Source: Viola odorata (Eukaryota > Streptophyta > Magnoliopsida > Malpighiales > Violaceae). Taken from it: a stretch of DNA of 64,000 nt. Position 1 is the stretch's first letter. Every line of letters starts with the position of its first letter. The position numbers and the translations under genes were made by a program. Of this stretch, positions 46,459-58,415 are shown one piece after another. The stretch spans positions 5,656,001 through 5,720,000 of the forward strand of contig OY829540.1 of the NCBI GenBank assembly GCA_963691705.1. Reading direction: 5' to 3'. Under the pieces are notes generated by a model. It was not told the DNA's origin, ran no database searches, and was given only the letters and a program-made list of their open reading frames with translations.

Positions 46459-47696
46459 ATGATAAAAGAGAAAGCAAAAGATGCACAAACTGGTTCTTTC
46501 CCTTTTCCTTTTTGTGGTGGATACAGTAGTAGTAGTGTTGAAAAGTGTAAAAAGTAGATGACAATTGTTTTGTTTTGTTTTGTTTTGTTTGTTTGATCTT
46601 CAAGTTATTACATGAACATGGCTGCTACCCTTCTTTATGTCTATCTTTTCCACAGCTAGTAATTTGTTGTTTTATACTCTTCTTTCTTTCTTTTTGTAAT
46701 TTATTCATCATCTTTAGCACTACTGTTTGTTGTATTATATAGGAGATAGTAGTGAAACCAATAGAAGAGATAGTCACAAAACCATCAGCAGCAGCAGCAG
46801 CAGCAGGAGGAGGAGGTGGTGGTTTGGATCAGAACAGGAAAACAAGAGGTCCTCAAAAGGAGCAAGCTTTGAACTGTCCAAGGTGCAATTCAACAAACAC
46901 AAAGTTCTGTTACTACAACAACTACAGCTTAACACAGCCAAGATACTTTTGCAAGACTTGTAGAAGGTATTGGACTGAAGGTGGATCCCTAAGAAACATC
47001 CCTGTTGGTGGTGGTTCCAGAAAAAACAAGAGATCATCTTCTTCTTCTCCTAATTCTACCTCCTCATCTTATAACAACACCAACAATCCATCGTCCAAGA
47101 AACTACTTACAGGTCATAATTCTCATCATATTCAAGATCATCACGATCACCATCAAAACCCAAGTATGATCCAACAAGATCACCATCAAGGGCAGGATCT
47201 AAATCTTGCTTTCCCATCCACCACTGCTGGTACAACAACTACTACTGGTATGATCAGAAGTTTCTCTGAGTTGATGCAACTTCCTAATATTATCAACGAC
47301 AATAGCAGCAGCGGTAAGAATCAAATCTCAGCTATGGAGTTGTTAACTGGGATATCATCCGCTTCCAGAGGGTTGAGTTCTTTCCCCATGCAAGATCCAA
47401 CCAACCATATGGTTTTTACATCTGGGTTTCCTGTTATGAATCATCAAGATTTCAAACCAAGCTTGAATTTCTCTCTTGATGGGATTGATCAGAACAGTAC
47501 TGCTACTGGATCATATGGGGTTCAAGAAAGTGGTGGTAATAATGGGATGATCAGGTCTTTGTTTCCGTTCGAAGATTTGAAGAACGTGTCATCAACCACC
47601 ACCACTACAGCAACAACAGCAGCAGCAGCAGCAGCCGAACATGGAGGAGATCATAGTGGATATTGGACTGGGATGTTAGGGGGAGGATCATGGTAA
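46200..47696 (+). CDS. Dof zinc-finger transcription factor (vascular Dof type)
   Basis: Two exons, 46200-46223 and 46743-47696, encode 325 residues; the first exon contributes only MDTAQWPQ. The Dof domain holds C53-x2-C56-x21-C78-x2-C81 ([16 protein letters not shown] ... FCKTCRRYW) followed by the basic GGSRKNKR. Dof proteins bind AAAG cores in plant promoters. The N-terminus [19 protein letters not shown] and the C-terminal FPFEDLK and [12 protein letters not shown] match the Arabidopsis Dof4.6/Dof1.8 (VDOF) subgroup, known for roles in vein development and lignification. Subgroup assignment is from remembered motifs. The middle is rich in Ser, His, Gln and Asn, with an Ala run and a Gly run after residue 22. 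The short first exon and the intron carrying a TA microsatellite are its only notable structural features. Confidence 0.92.
46397..46458. repeat. (TA)n microsatellite in the Dof intron
   Basis: About 27 TA dinucleotides followed by a short TG run. Open reading frames across it are repeat artefacts. Confidence 0.95.
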
Positions 47697-50658
47697 AAGC
47701 AGATCAGGAATATCAGTACTGTTTTTCTTTTCTTTTCTTGGTTTTGAGAAAATATTTTTGTGTTAATTTCTTAAGGTGGGTGCATGGAATTCTTCATTAC
47801 TAACAGATGATAGGATACATGGGTTATAATGGGTTTCTCTAGCATGATTTGGTTTGATATTAATTAATTTTAGTTTTAAATTGTGGGGATGGATTTGAAG
47901 CTTATTTTAAGTTGGCTTCATCTACAATGGGATGATGTTTGAAGAAAGATGGAAGAAGAAGAGATGATCAAGCTAAGCCCAGATTTTTTGTTTTTTTGTT
48001 TTTGTTTTTGAATAGGGTAGCAAATGTAGAAAAGGGCATGCACTGTCTGCACTTTGCTCCATTTTGATTATGTCTTTTATCAAAAAAAGGAAAGAAAAGA
48101 GAGAGAGAGCTAGCTACCCACTACTACATATAATTACTACTTACTACTACTGTTTTGTGTCATTGGTTATTGGTAATGGTACAAATTAAGGAGAGGAGAA
48201 AATAACAGTACTATTTAATTTGTATAATGTAAATTTGTAAGGAGTTTGATTCTCTTGTTTGATTGTGTCAGCCTCTTTCTGTTCTTTCTTTCTTTCTTTT
48301 TTTTTTTTATTTGAATTTAATTTGGGTGTGAGCAGGTTTTGAGTCTGTGATTCCTGGCAGAACATTAAAAGCATTCATCTCTTCTTGAAGTGTGGCAGTT
48401 GGAGTTGGAGGAGAAGCTGAGCCAGGTAGGAATTCTGATCCTGATATCTTAATTTCTAAATTTATTAAATAGGGTTAGAACTTTAAAAAAAAATTATTCA
48501 ATTAATCAAGGATACTTCCAACATTATTTAAAAAAAAGATTGATCTCGTTCGAGTCTACGTAATAGTAAGCAATTCTAATCCATTACAAGTGATCATTGC
48601 TTCCATGCTCCCTCTCTTTTCCTTTCTTTTTTTTCTTTCTGAATTTCTAGTGATTGAAAGATTGAGAAAGTCCTGACAAACACTTCTTTCTTTAGCCTTC
48701 TTTATGGGACCCATAAACATTCTCCTTGGCAAGTGTGCTAGAGAGAATAATACACCCCACTCTCCACTCCACTATAAGAAAATATAAAAAAACAATCTCA
48801 TTCTCACCCATCCAAATTCCAATTCTTAAATCTAGATCTAGACCTTATTTTATTTTCCTTTTAATATATAGATTTTGTGTCCCTTTTCTCTTGTTTCTTT
48901 GCTGTAAGCCACTTAGTGTGCAATGCATGACTGATGACACTACCCTCTCTCTCTTGTGGAGGTCATTTTCCTGCCAAATTAGAGGGTATGGTGCCCTAAT
49001 TAAGGGAAATATGCCCCACTTAGTTAATTAATCCTTCCTTAATAATAAACATTTTGAATTGTTGTGGAGGACCATTTGTTGCAGCAGCTAGCTAGAGTAC
49101 GTACTACTAAAAATATCTCCTCAAATTGACAGATTAGTAGTCCTTGATTGCTAAGGATACACTCTTGAGGTAAAAAATGTTTTCTTCAAAAACTCTGCTA
49201 TTTCTGGAAATTGTTACTGGAAAAAGGAAATGGGTAAAAGAGAGGAAAGAACGTGGTTGTTAAGTTTGCTCTACTACACTTAAATTATGTAAACCTATGA
49301 CTTTAAATTCGAACCCACCTGACCAACCGACCAGCTTTGCAAGTACTTTAACATGGGATTAATGTTTTTGATTGATAGCTCGCCAGTACTTCCCGTAAAT
49401 GACTCGATCGAGTACAGTACAAGCTAAGACGACGAATGAGTTTATATAGTTCACTCATACTTTCTACAAATGACTCGAGTATAGTACAAATTATTCTATA
49501 GATGCATGAGTTAGTAGCTCAAAAATGACTCTGAATAGCTATAAACAGATAAGTTTGTTATGTATCTCTTAAGATTTAAGAAAAGATACAACAAGGTTAA
49601 TCTAATTTCTTTCCATAGAAAAAGCGACAGACGGTAGTCACTGTACTACAGAACATTATTGTCCAAGTCATACGTTTGCAAACTCCTATAAATTAATAAA
49701 ATACAGTAAGATTTATGTATGTATGTGCCATTTTCTATTTTGTCACTCATGTCGGTTTCTGAGATTCTTCCACCAATAGGGTCAAATGTCAAACCATTCG
49801 ATTCTTCATCTATCACATACTGTGTGCATCTCTGTTTCCCGCACTTAAACACAAAACAGTGGATTTTACGAAAAAAATAATTGCCCCATTTCTTCCGAGT
49901 TAAAAAAATAAAATAAAATAAATTTAATGTTGAGCATTTTTTAAAAAGGGGAAAAAATGAATAAAATGTCGAGTTTATATCTCACCTCCGCTAATTAAAA
50001 AAAGAAAGTAAAAAAACAGTAAAACGAATGGAATATCAATACATTTGATTCATTTTCTTATATACTAGTAATTAAGATGCAAAGGGAAACAGTTGAGCCA
50101 ACATGCTGAGTGTTTGTTTTGGTTGGAAATGAATGGAGCTAGGCTCTATGGAATCAAATTGGGATTATGAGGAATTGGCAGACACGTCACAATTACAGGA
50201 ATTTCAGGTCCATGATTCTTTTGGTAGTGGCAGTTAAACTAGCATTATGTTTAGGTCACATTCGGTTGATGGAGTAAAACAATACCTAATGTTTGTCTCA
50301 TCAGGCCAGGCTGTTAGGTATGGGCAAGCATCGCTCTATCATGTGAGCAGATTTGGTATTAACCCAGCCATTGGGTTGGGTCATCCAGGAAACTAGTCAT
50401 GAGGTTAGCATCTAACGAGACTACCGATCCCAAAACTCCGAAAGTTCAACAGCATCAACTGGAAGGAATAGAAGATATAGTGTAACAAATGTTCCCAACA
50501 TGTGACTAAGAAGAGATGTATACATATTTCACTTGATAAACAAGAAATCATAATAGCCCTTTCCAGTTTCAGTATTTGTACAGGGATATTTCCATCACAA
50601 AAGGAGCGCAAAAATGGTTAAAAACCTGATGAAACACCAGCAATGGTTCCCTGGAAGT
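47697..50658. other. Intergenic, no gene seen
   Basis: Contains the Dof 3' region, CT-rich tracts near 48270-48310 and 48610-48650, and otherwise unremarkable AT-rich sequence. The 101-codon ORF at 48726 has no recognisable motif. Confidence 0.5.
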
Positions 50659-52905
50659 TTAGTTATCAGCATTGATTCCGAATATCCGGACCTTGTGCAT
50701 GTGTGGGAACTTAGCAACCACCAGCACAAATACAGCCAATGTGTTGAAGAAGAGCATTGGATTTTGATAGTCAGTTGTGTGCGAGGCTATCAAGTACCTG
50801 CCAATCAAAGCATATTGTTAAAAAAAAAAACAGCTTCTGATCATGAAAGACAAACTTTGAAGGGCTTGATTGAAGCCTCACATGTAAAGCGCGCCACATC
50901 AATCCACTAATAGTTAACCCAACAATCAAAATCCTAGTATTCAGCAGGCCTAACAACGCTATCTATTTAAAACTAAAGGAATGGACTTTAAACTTCTATG
51001 ATTTTGCTTACTAGTTGGGGCCATATTATGTTGCCAACAGGCAGGGTAAAGGAAGCAGGATAACTTTCCAGTGACAAACCAAGAATTCTGTTTCCAGTGC
51101 AGAACACATTAATTATCAAGGGATAGCACAATAGAGCATTTTTTTGTGGTGTCGTGTATATTTTCATCAAAACACTAAATCATATTGCATTACAATTAGC
51201 CCAATCCTATAACCATGACTAGCTCAACCAACAAAATGAAACAACAAAATACATATAAACAGATCCTACCACCAGCTATTATGCAGCCTGAGTAGGATAA
51301 CTCATCTTAGTCATCTAAGGACGCCATTATAGTTCAATAGAGGATGAGGTAGTAGTTTAGTTTGGATGGGAATAAGTATGGTGGTTTGGCCCAGTGCTAG
51401 CTCAATGGGCAAAGGGAATCCTAAAACACAAATCCGACTTCTAAACAGTCATAGAAGAATAGAGGAACATTATTGGAAAATGACTACCTATTAATTATAA
51501 CTCTAATCTAAGGAGGACGCGCAGAGTTCAACCCTGGATGAGGTTGGTTATTGTTCTGAAATGCTAGAATATTTTGTATGTCTCACATTTTTGCTCAATT
51601 GAGTGCTACAAAGTACAAACCCCTTGAAAAACGAAGAGCAAAACACTTACAGCACTACAGGCACGACAGTCAAAAACTTCCTGTTGCGTGTGAGTTGTTT
51701 GCCATTTTCTATTTGCTCCCACCAAGTCAAACCGTTGTAGATACCTTGGTCATCCGCAAATGGAGTTCCCTTCTTCCAGTGAAAGAAGTGATAAGTAACC
51801 TGAAACCAGGCGGAAGCCATTTCAAAATAATCAATGCCATGGGTGAGAACTGAGACCAGAGAGGCAAAATAAAGCCAAGGAATATGACGTAAGTATGCCC
51901 TTGTCTGAACCATTAAAATTTGGCAAATGATTCTAATATGATCTTCACCAACAATCCCTTCAAGATAAAAAAGCCATTCTAAAACAAGGCATAACATGTA
52001 AAGAAAATTTTACAGTATGATCCAACGCTTTATTAATGGAGGTGTTCTAAGAACCAAGTACATACAGTATCTCAATCAGTCTAAAACATTCCAACAAAAC
52101 CAAAACAGGATGCTCGAGTGTTAGTCAAAGGTGTTCAAATAACACATAACAAACTAAGAAATTTGTTCCTAACAGAAAAAATATATATACCTGTGTGGTT
52201 TTATCAGTCAGAAACGTACTATTGTCCATGGAGTAAAGGCTCACAAGCTTCAAGAAGTAGCACAAATACCCTCACCAACAATGTAACCATGCAATAGAAC
52301 TCATATAATCACTCCAAAACCATGGGAGCCCATTATTCTAGTACATAGCCTTCTAATGCAAATTCGTATCCTTATTTTGAACAAACTCGAATAAATGCAA
52401 ATATGAACAGAAAACATACTGTCCCCAACTACTGAAACAGAAGGCAACACTGCAATGGCGAGCAATTTTTTTGTTCTTTACTCAAACAAATCTCAAATCA
52501 GCCCTCCTCAAATCCAAATCCTACGAGCAGAGAAAACCTTCACCTAGATTACTTACAGATTGCTCTGTTTGTTTACCATCTCAATTCTCACACCAAACCC
52601 TAACAACACAAAATTCCATCAACAAGCCGATTACAAGCACAAAACGAAGCATCCAGAACATTAAGAAATCCAACACAATGAGCAGATCCAAGTAAATCAA
52701 CAAACAATGAAGTAGTAGAAAGACATACAAAGAAATGAGCGAGATGCACAATAGTCCAGGCCATGCCAGAAGAGCAACCGAAGACGGAGAGAACAACCAG
52801 CCATGAAATGAAGACGATGAGCATATACGTAGTCCACACTCCCGGATACGTGAACCACTCCGTGTTCCGGTTCACATCCGTCGTCGGCTCTGCTTTCACG
52901 TACAT
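50659..52905 (-). CDS. ORMDL family protein (sphingolipid synthesis regulator)
   Basis: Three exons on the minus strand, 52905-52729, 51799-51651 and 50797-50659, give 154 residues, the usual family size. Highly conserved blocks are NRNTEWFTYPGVWTTYMLI, GMAWTIVHLAHF, VTYHFFHWKKGTPFADDQGI, YNGLTWWEQIENGKQLTRNR and the end NMHKVRIFGIN-like (here HMHKVRIFGINADN). Hydrophobic stretches predict the four membrane segments of the family in the ER membrane. ORMDL proteins bind serine palmitoyltransferase and restrain the first step of sphingolipid synthesis; Arabidopsis ORM1 and ORM2 do this. Intron 1 is 929 bp and has a diverged copy at 57957-58415. No break is visible. Confidence 0.95.
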
Positions 52906-53642
52906 ATCTCCTCGGTTTGGTATTGTATTTCTTGTTGACGACGACGACGATGGGAAAAATAAAAAATGAGCTGATGGGAGATAAAAATGGTGGACTTGGT
53001 CAAAGTGGTGAGATGGGAGGCTGGATTTCGGGTTTTTTATGCGTCGTTGATTGTTCTGATTTAGGCTGTGATGTGGGAGAGAGAAACAAGTTCAGGAGAA
53101 GAGAGGAAAGTGCGACAATGGAGGGGAAAGGATCCGAGTGCTTCCACCGGGAGAAGATGAGATTATAAAGGGATTAATTTTAGGTGAGAGGGATAATTGA
53201 GGGACGATAATTCCTTCTTGTAGTATAGTTTTTTTTGTTGTTAATTAAAGTTGGGTCGCATGGATGTGAATTTGACTTTTTTTTCTTCTATTTACGTAAT
53301 AAGTTAATTTGATGCAATTATAATTAGCCTTAATATAATGAACAATAAATATTTACGGTTCACATCTAAAATTATTATTAATCTTGATTTTATTTTAATA
53401 TTATAACTAATCGCGTAAAATAGTACTAGTAGAAAATATGATGACTGGGATAATAGGACCCACTATTTATTTATTTATATAATATTTACTGTTTCTTGCA
53501 TTTTTTTCCAGCTTAATTTTAAATTTGGAGTTTAATTGAACCCAAGATAATTTTTTTACAGGGAAAAAAGAGAGTGCAATTAAGCATCCTTTTCTCTTCA
53601 ATAATTGTTGTTGTCCAGGGCTTGAAAATACATCAAGCAAGA

Positions 53643-53692
53643 GGCCCAGACACCAAACAGTAGTAAAATGAGCCCAATAAGAGTTAGGCCCA
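53643..53692 (+). promoter_or_regulatory. Site II-like motifs upstream of the TFIIS-like gene
   Basis: GGCCCA at 53643-53648, AGCCCA at 53671-53676 and GGCCCA at 53687-53692 lie about 180-225 bp before the start codon. Such motifs are common in promoters of broadly expressed plant genes. Confidence 0.45.
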
Positions 53693-53867
53693 GTTTTGGT
53701 TCATAATTTGTTTACAGAAATCCTGCAGGTAATAGAATTCGTGAATCCGAATCGGAACTCGATTAGGATTTGTTGTCTTTCCATATATTAACGTTGGTCG
53801 TGCAACCTAAACTCTGCATATTTCCTAATCAAGAATTCTTTGGAAGCTAATCTAATCTAATCTAAAG

Positions 53868-54686
53868 ATGATGATGATGAAGAAACAAGTTTTCCTGTTA
53901 TTTGAGGCAGCAAAAAAGGCTGCACAAGCAGCTCATCAAGAATCCAGATGCGTTGCTCTTTTGCATCGCATCAGGAGCAGTCCCGTCACAACCCATGATC
54001 TTCTCTCAACCTCCATCGCGGCCGAGCTTGATCGTCTCACAAACCACCCCAACCGATCCATCCAAACAGCTGCTACGTCTCTTCTTAATAATTGGATCAG
54101 GAAGCTGTATCATGATGGCGGAGGGCGCACAGGATTGATCAAAGAATCGAGCATCACCAAAACGGCGGCGCCCAAGACCAAGACCACTACTACTACCAAG
54201 ATTGCTGCACAGGTTAAAAATCTGAAAAGAGTAAGAGGAGTCGTCGCCGCTCCTGTTTCCAAGAAAGTAGGCGCTTGTGGTGATCATCAAGACGCCGTTC
54301 GCAGCAAGATTCGGTTCCGTTTGGTGGAGGCACTCTCTAAGGTGGTTGAGGAAGTTGAATACGAGGAAGCCGCGGCACGACGCGACCCGGTTTATGTTGG
54401 CGGGCTTCTTGAATCCGTCTTGTTCCGAAAGTTGGGACCTTTCAGCGGCGCCAACAAGTGCAAGTGGCAATCTATCTTGTTCAATCTAAGAGATCCTACA
54501 AACCAGGAGTTTCGCAGGAAAATTTTGCTTGGAGAGGTGCAGCCAGAGAGCGTTGTGTGTATGAACACCGAAGAGATGGCAAGCAACAAACGACAACTCG
54601 AGAACGAGCAAATTAGGCTGAGGATTCTGTCGAAAATCGGCATGAAGACGTCTACTGTTGAAGAAGAACCTACTTTGATGCGTTGA
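53868..54686 (+). CDS. TFIIS-like protein lacking the zinc ribbon
   Basis: A single uninterrupted exon of 272 residues beginning with four methionines. Residues about 8-80 look like the TFIIS N-terminal LW domain (VALLHRIRSSPVTTHDLL, then TSLLNNWIRKLY). A Thr/Lys/Ala-rich linker follows. Residues about 135-250 match the TFIIS central domain that contacts RNA polymerase II (VRSKIRFRLVEAL, NKCKWQSILFNLRDP, FRRKILLGEVQPE, MASNKRQLEN). The protein ends 20 residues later, before the zinc ribbon whose Asp-Glu loop stimulates transcript cleavage in canonical TFIIS. Arabidopsis has similar shortened TFIIS-domain proteins (for example At4g18720). It may bind polymerase without cleavage activity; that is inference. 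The absence of introns suggests either a retrocopy origin or a naturally intronless subfamily. Confidence 0.82.
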   Translation: MMMMKKQVFLLFEAAKKAAQAAHQESRCVALLHRIRSSPVTTHDLLSTSIAAELDRLTNHPNRSIQTAATSLLNNWIRKLYHDGGGRTGLIKESSITKTAAPKTKTTTTTKIAAQVKNLKRVRGVVAAPVSKKVGACGDHQDAVRSKIRFRLVEALSKVVEEVEYEEAAARRDPVYVGGLLESVLFRKLGPFSGANKCKWQSILFNLRDPTNQEFRRKILLGEVQPESVVCMNTEEMASNKRQLENEQIRLRILSKIGMKTSTVEEEPTLMR

Positions 54687-55056
54687 GAATGTAATGGTAC
54701 TGAATTTAATTAGGAAATTTTGTATTCTCTTTGCACTTTATTTTAATGAAACCAGCCCATTGTAAATCTCCAATTGAAATTGCTTGTGAGAATTTTTCGG
54801 TTTTTAATTAAGGCATTTGTTATGTTAATCTGTTAAATACTTGCAGCATATAAGTTTTTTGCTAAATTTACTTGGTAAGAAGAGTCTCTTTTAATTTAAG
54901 ATTGCAAACGAAAAGATCTTTTAGAAATTTATAATGGACAATTGATTTGTGTCAATATTACATGAATTGGATCAGTAACATCAATTCCATTCCCAAAAAT
55001 AAAATAAAAAAAGACAGGAAAAAAGATGCTGTTACAACAACATAGAATGCAATGAG
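54687..55056. other. Convergent 3' intergenic region
   Basis: Short AT-rich spacer between the TFIIS-like and BTB genes, expected to hold both 3' UTRs. No other feature seen. Confidence 0.5.
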
Positions 55057-56358
55057 TCAAAGGGAGACAGTTGTGTTGCCAACTCTGTCTAACCCCTCTA
55101 CCAATCTTCTCTTCGCTGACTTGGTTCTGTAACACCAAACTTCAAAAGCTTCACTCAAGTCCGGATAGGTTACCTGGTTACCACCTTCCATCCAATCAGC
55201 AAGAATATCGGCTTGGTCATTTGACGGCAATGCCAATACTATCGAGACAATCGTACCTTCTATGTTCTGGCACAAATCTTCATCCATCTTGTGTGGAAAA
55301 CTCGTGTCGTTGTTGCTTTTTGAATCTAGTAGAGGCTTCATCTTCCTTATGTATGGTAGCCACGTCTTTAACAAATGCACCCGGATTGCTGCTGGAAGAA
55401 TCACACTGCCATAGCCAACTGCTTCCAGTGTCTTCCCAGTCACCTCAATCAACTTTACTTTCAAACCCCACATGAGTGATTGAAGTTTATTGTCTTCAAT
55501 TATTCCCACAGTATTTACGGAGATTTCAGCCCATTTTGAGACAAAATCCTTCATTAAATCCATCTTGGGAAGTATGTTGCACAACCATTCAAGATCTGAT
55601 ACACCTTGCAATATTTTGGCCTCGGCTGTCTCAGAAGTTAGGTCAGACTCCAAAAGAAGGGAGGTCAGCTGCTCTCCAAACAAAGAAAAAGTTTTCGAAA
55701 GACCCAGTCTAGCAACTGACTGTACTTCATCATCAGCTGTAACCAATGGTGTATCCTCATCCTCCCCTAACATATATTCTACCTGTTCTTGGGCAGAAGT
55801 TTTAAGTTCATCACCAAATGGAGGGCATGAGCCTCCAATAGAAGTCGCAAAGCGAACAGCAGAAATGAAAACATCTTTTGTAGCTGTTAACTCTACTGGT
55901 TGGATCCTTGCTAGTATGGGCATCGCAACCGGCCCTAGTTGTGAAACTGCTTTTATGATAACTTCTTCTTCTTTGTCCTCCCAGGGCACAGCCTCTAAGT
56001 ACTGGATACAGAACTTTGTGATCTCTTCACAGCTGAGAGCAACCGATACCTCAAGAATCCCAACAGCAGATTTAACAGATTCCAGAGAATCCAAAACCAA
56101 GTCCACCGGGAGGTACAGCAATCTCAACAAGTTAAAATGATGATCATAATTGGACTCTGAGCAGTGAATTTCGACACATTTACTGGATTCAGAATGAGAG
56201 ATCAATTCCGCAAAGAACTTGCTCTGACTGACGAGAATGGAGGAGTGGGAGTAGAAAAGTTCAGGCCTTCCTTCCTTATTTTTCAACCATACAACAACAT
56301 CACTGGTGCTAGTTTCTCCAAGTTTGCAAGGCTTGCCTTCTCCTCCACTTTTGTCCAT
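55057..56358 (-). CDS. BTB/POZ domain protein, At3g05675-like
   Basis: One coding exon of 433 residues. Residues about 18-90 form a BTB/POZ domain (TSDVVVWLKNKEGRPELFYS, then HSSILVSQSKFFAELI and HFNLLRLLYL). The rest is a long helical region with the plant-specific pattern seen in At3g05675 and relatives (ITKFCIQYLEAVPWEDKEEE, LLKTWLPYIRKMKPLL, LPSNDQADILADWM, ending KSAKRRLVEGLDRVGN). BTB proteins often recruit substrates to CUL3 ubiquitin ligases; for this subgroup the target is unknown. The start is well placed, with no upstream in-frame extension of the BTB fold. A 5'-UTR intron is likely upstream. Confidence 0.9.
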   Translation of the reverse strand: MDKSGGEGKPCKLGETSTSDVVVWLKNKEGRPELFYSHSSILVSQSKFFAELISHSESSKCVEIHCSESNYDHHFNLLRLLYLPVDLVLDSLESVKSAVGILEVSVALSCEEITKFCIQYLEAVPWEDKEEEVIIKAVSQLGPVAMPILARIQPVELTATKDVFISAVRFATSIGGSCPPFGDELKTSAQEQVEYMLGEDEDTPLVTADDEVQSVARLGLSKTFSLFGEQLTSLLLESDLTSETAEAKILQGVSDLEWLCNILPKMDLMKDFVSKWAEISVNTVGIIEDNKLQSLMWGLKVKLIEVTGKTLEAVGYGSVILPAAIRVHLLKTWLPYIRKMKPLLDSKSNNDTSFPHKMDEDLCQNIEGTIVSIVLALPSNDQADILADWMEGGNQVTYPDLSEAFEVWCYRTKSAKRRLVEGLDRVGNTTVSL

Positions 56359-56489
56359 GTGTTAAAGGTGGAAACACAAAATTCATGCTTCATGCAAGAA
56401 ATAGCGATTAATGTGCATGAAGTTTGAGATACACGGTTCGCTTTCCACTAAATCAGAACAATCTTGAACCATTTGGAGAACCCCGATCT

Positions 56490-57183
56490 CTGTAATGAGT
56501 CAACAATATGACAATCTGAGACTAGAGGGGGAAAAAAGGCATTTCTGCACTAACAACGGTTGATACGTGCATGTAAAGATCGCCAGATAAAGTAGGAAAT
56601 CTAATTCCAAATTGCAAAAGAGGAAAGTTGCATGCTAAGGTCCTAATGGTTGCATGAACTAACATCATGCTTACTAAATATTTCTAAAATGAGAAAGTCC
56701 ACATTTTACAAAAGCTGCAAAGCCATGTATTCCTCAACAAGAAAGAACAAGAGGGGCTTTACGCTGTGTAATAGGAAATGATACTCGATAATCATTATAA
56801 ATTCAACTACTGTAACCTGTAAGGATGGCAGACAACAACATTCTGTACCAAATCAAATAATTCTACATGGAAATGCTAACAAACAAACTCCCAAAAAAGA
56901 AGAAATATGAAGCAAAAATCGGTAAAATCATAAATATCCATTCATTAAGCAATGGATTCTTTACCAGATTTGGTAACTGACACTAATGTTTAGCTCAATC
57001 AATCTTACCCAGTTTTCAACAATTTCAAGAACCACAACACATGATATCTTATAGTCTTGGAACCAAACCAGGGCAATTTTACAAATGCTTAATCTTCACA
57101 CAGAATCAAATTCAAGCTCAACGCAAATGAAATCAACCAAAACAGTCAAAACACGAAGCTTAAAGCAAAAGAAAATGACCCAC
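56490..57183 (-). other. Predicted 5'-UTR intron of the BTB gene
   Basis: Minus-strand donor AATAAGCTAAG then GTGGGTC (exon end 57184) and acceptor TCATTACAG (intron end 56490) frame about 694 bp of AT-rich sequence without coding potential. Assigned from splice-site shape only. Confidence 0.5.
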
Positions 57184-57439
57184 CTTAGCTTATTTGAAAC
57201 GTAGAATGATCTATGATTTGTGGAGCGAGCTAGTTTGAGTTTGGTGGTGGTGGTGAGACCGAATTGCAGAGAATTGTTATCCGCGAAGCTGTTTTTAGGT
57301 TTTTGGAGATTTCTGCTTTCGGTGGAGAGAGGATTGAGAACTCCGAGTGGGCAACTAAAATGACAATTTCAACCCTATGAGGGACAACAAACTGAAACAG
57401 TCTGATGTGAGAGAGGATTTGGTAAAACCAAAGGGGCAA

Positions 57440-57956
57440 GCAATGTAATTTGAGTATCTTTCAATGGCAAAGCCACAAAAGTATCTTCATTGTTTTCTTA
57501 TTTTTATTTTATTTTAAAATCCTTTTGTTTATGTGTAGATATTTGCTCCCAAATGATTTTCTTTTAACCTTATTTGAATGTCTAGTTGACAACGAAAATA
57601 GCTATAAGTGAAATCTTCTAACCTTATAGAATTACACTCAATCCGCATTTTAAAATCACTATATAATTTAGACGGATCGAATTATATATTTTTAATTTTT
57701 AAAGAAAAAAATCTTAATTATATATTCAACATTCTCAACTTATCACAAACTTATTGTAAATTAAAAAGTAAATATTATCCAACTAAAATAACTAATTGAT
57801 GAAGAACATTTTATAATCTTTAGGTTATCTTAAGTGATTCCTTTATATGTTATCATTAAAAACTTTATAACATGACAATGTTTGAAATTAATCTCTTCCC
57901 ATGCAAATGATTCTTGAAACATGCACTCTTTGGTGTGACGTGGTATGAAAACTATC
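57440..57956. other. Intergenic, no gene seen
   Basis: AT-rich sequence without a supported feature. Confidence 0.5.
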
Positions 57957-58415
57957 AAGAAGGATACTAATTTGCATTAGAAGGCTATGTTTTGGAATAA
58001 CTTCATTCTCGGTACCATAGTTTTGGAGTGATGTGTGACTTCTATTGCCTGGTTACATTGTTTTTGAGGTATTTGTGTTAGTTCTTGAAGCTTGTGAGCC
58101 TTTTAATCCATGGAAAAGAGAGGTTTCTGGTTGATAAATATTGTCCTGATCTATAGTAGAATGTGATTTGCAGTTAAAACATATGCTCTTTCTGATCTGA
58201 TTTGGTGTTAAGTATGTGTTGTTTTAGAGTGGCTGTTTTATCTTAAAGAGATTGTTTGTTTCGATCATGTTAGAATCATTTGTCAAGTTTAATGACGCTA
58301 ACCAGGACCGACTTATATTATATCACACATTCCTGGGATTTGTTTTGCTTCTGGTCTCATTTCTTAACCAATCCCTTTGAAATTGTTGATTACTGTTTTC
58401 CTCTTGAAGTAGCTG
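57957..58415 (+). repeat. Diverged duplicate of ORMDL intron 1
   Basis: The plus strand here aligns collinearly with the coding strand of ORMDL intron 1. Shared blocks are AATTTGCATTAGAAGGCTAT, GGTTACATTGTT, TTCTTGAAGCTTGTGAGCCT, CATGGA, then TTGTTTTAGA.TGGCT, TTAGAATCATTTG and TGGTCTCA, ending where exon 2 would begin. There is a shorter gap between the blocks than in the ORMDL gene. No ORMDL exon sequence is recognisable on either side. It may be a decayed partial gene duplication or a dispersed repeat that also lies in the intron. Confidence 0.7.

Noticed and set aside
46302..46603. ORFs on both strands with Ile-Tyr repeats
   Set aside because: They translate the TA microsatellite in the Dof intron.
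55071..56140. Long plus-strand ORFs opposite the BTB gene
   Set aside because: Shadow frames of a conserved BTB coding exon on the minus strand.
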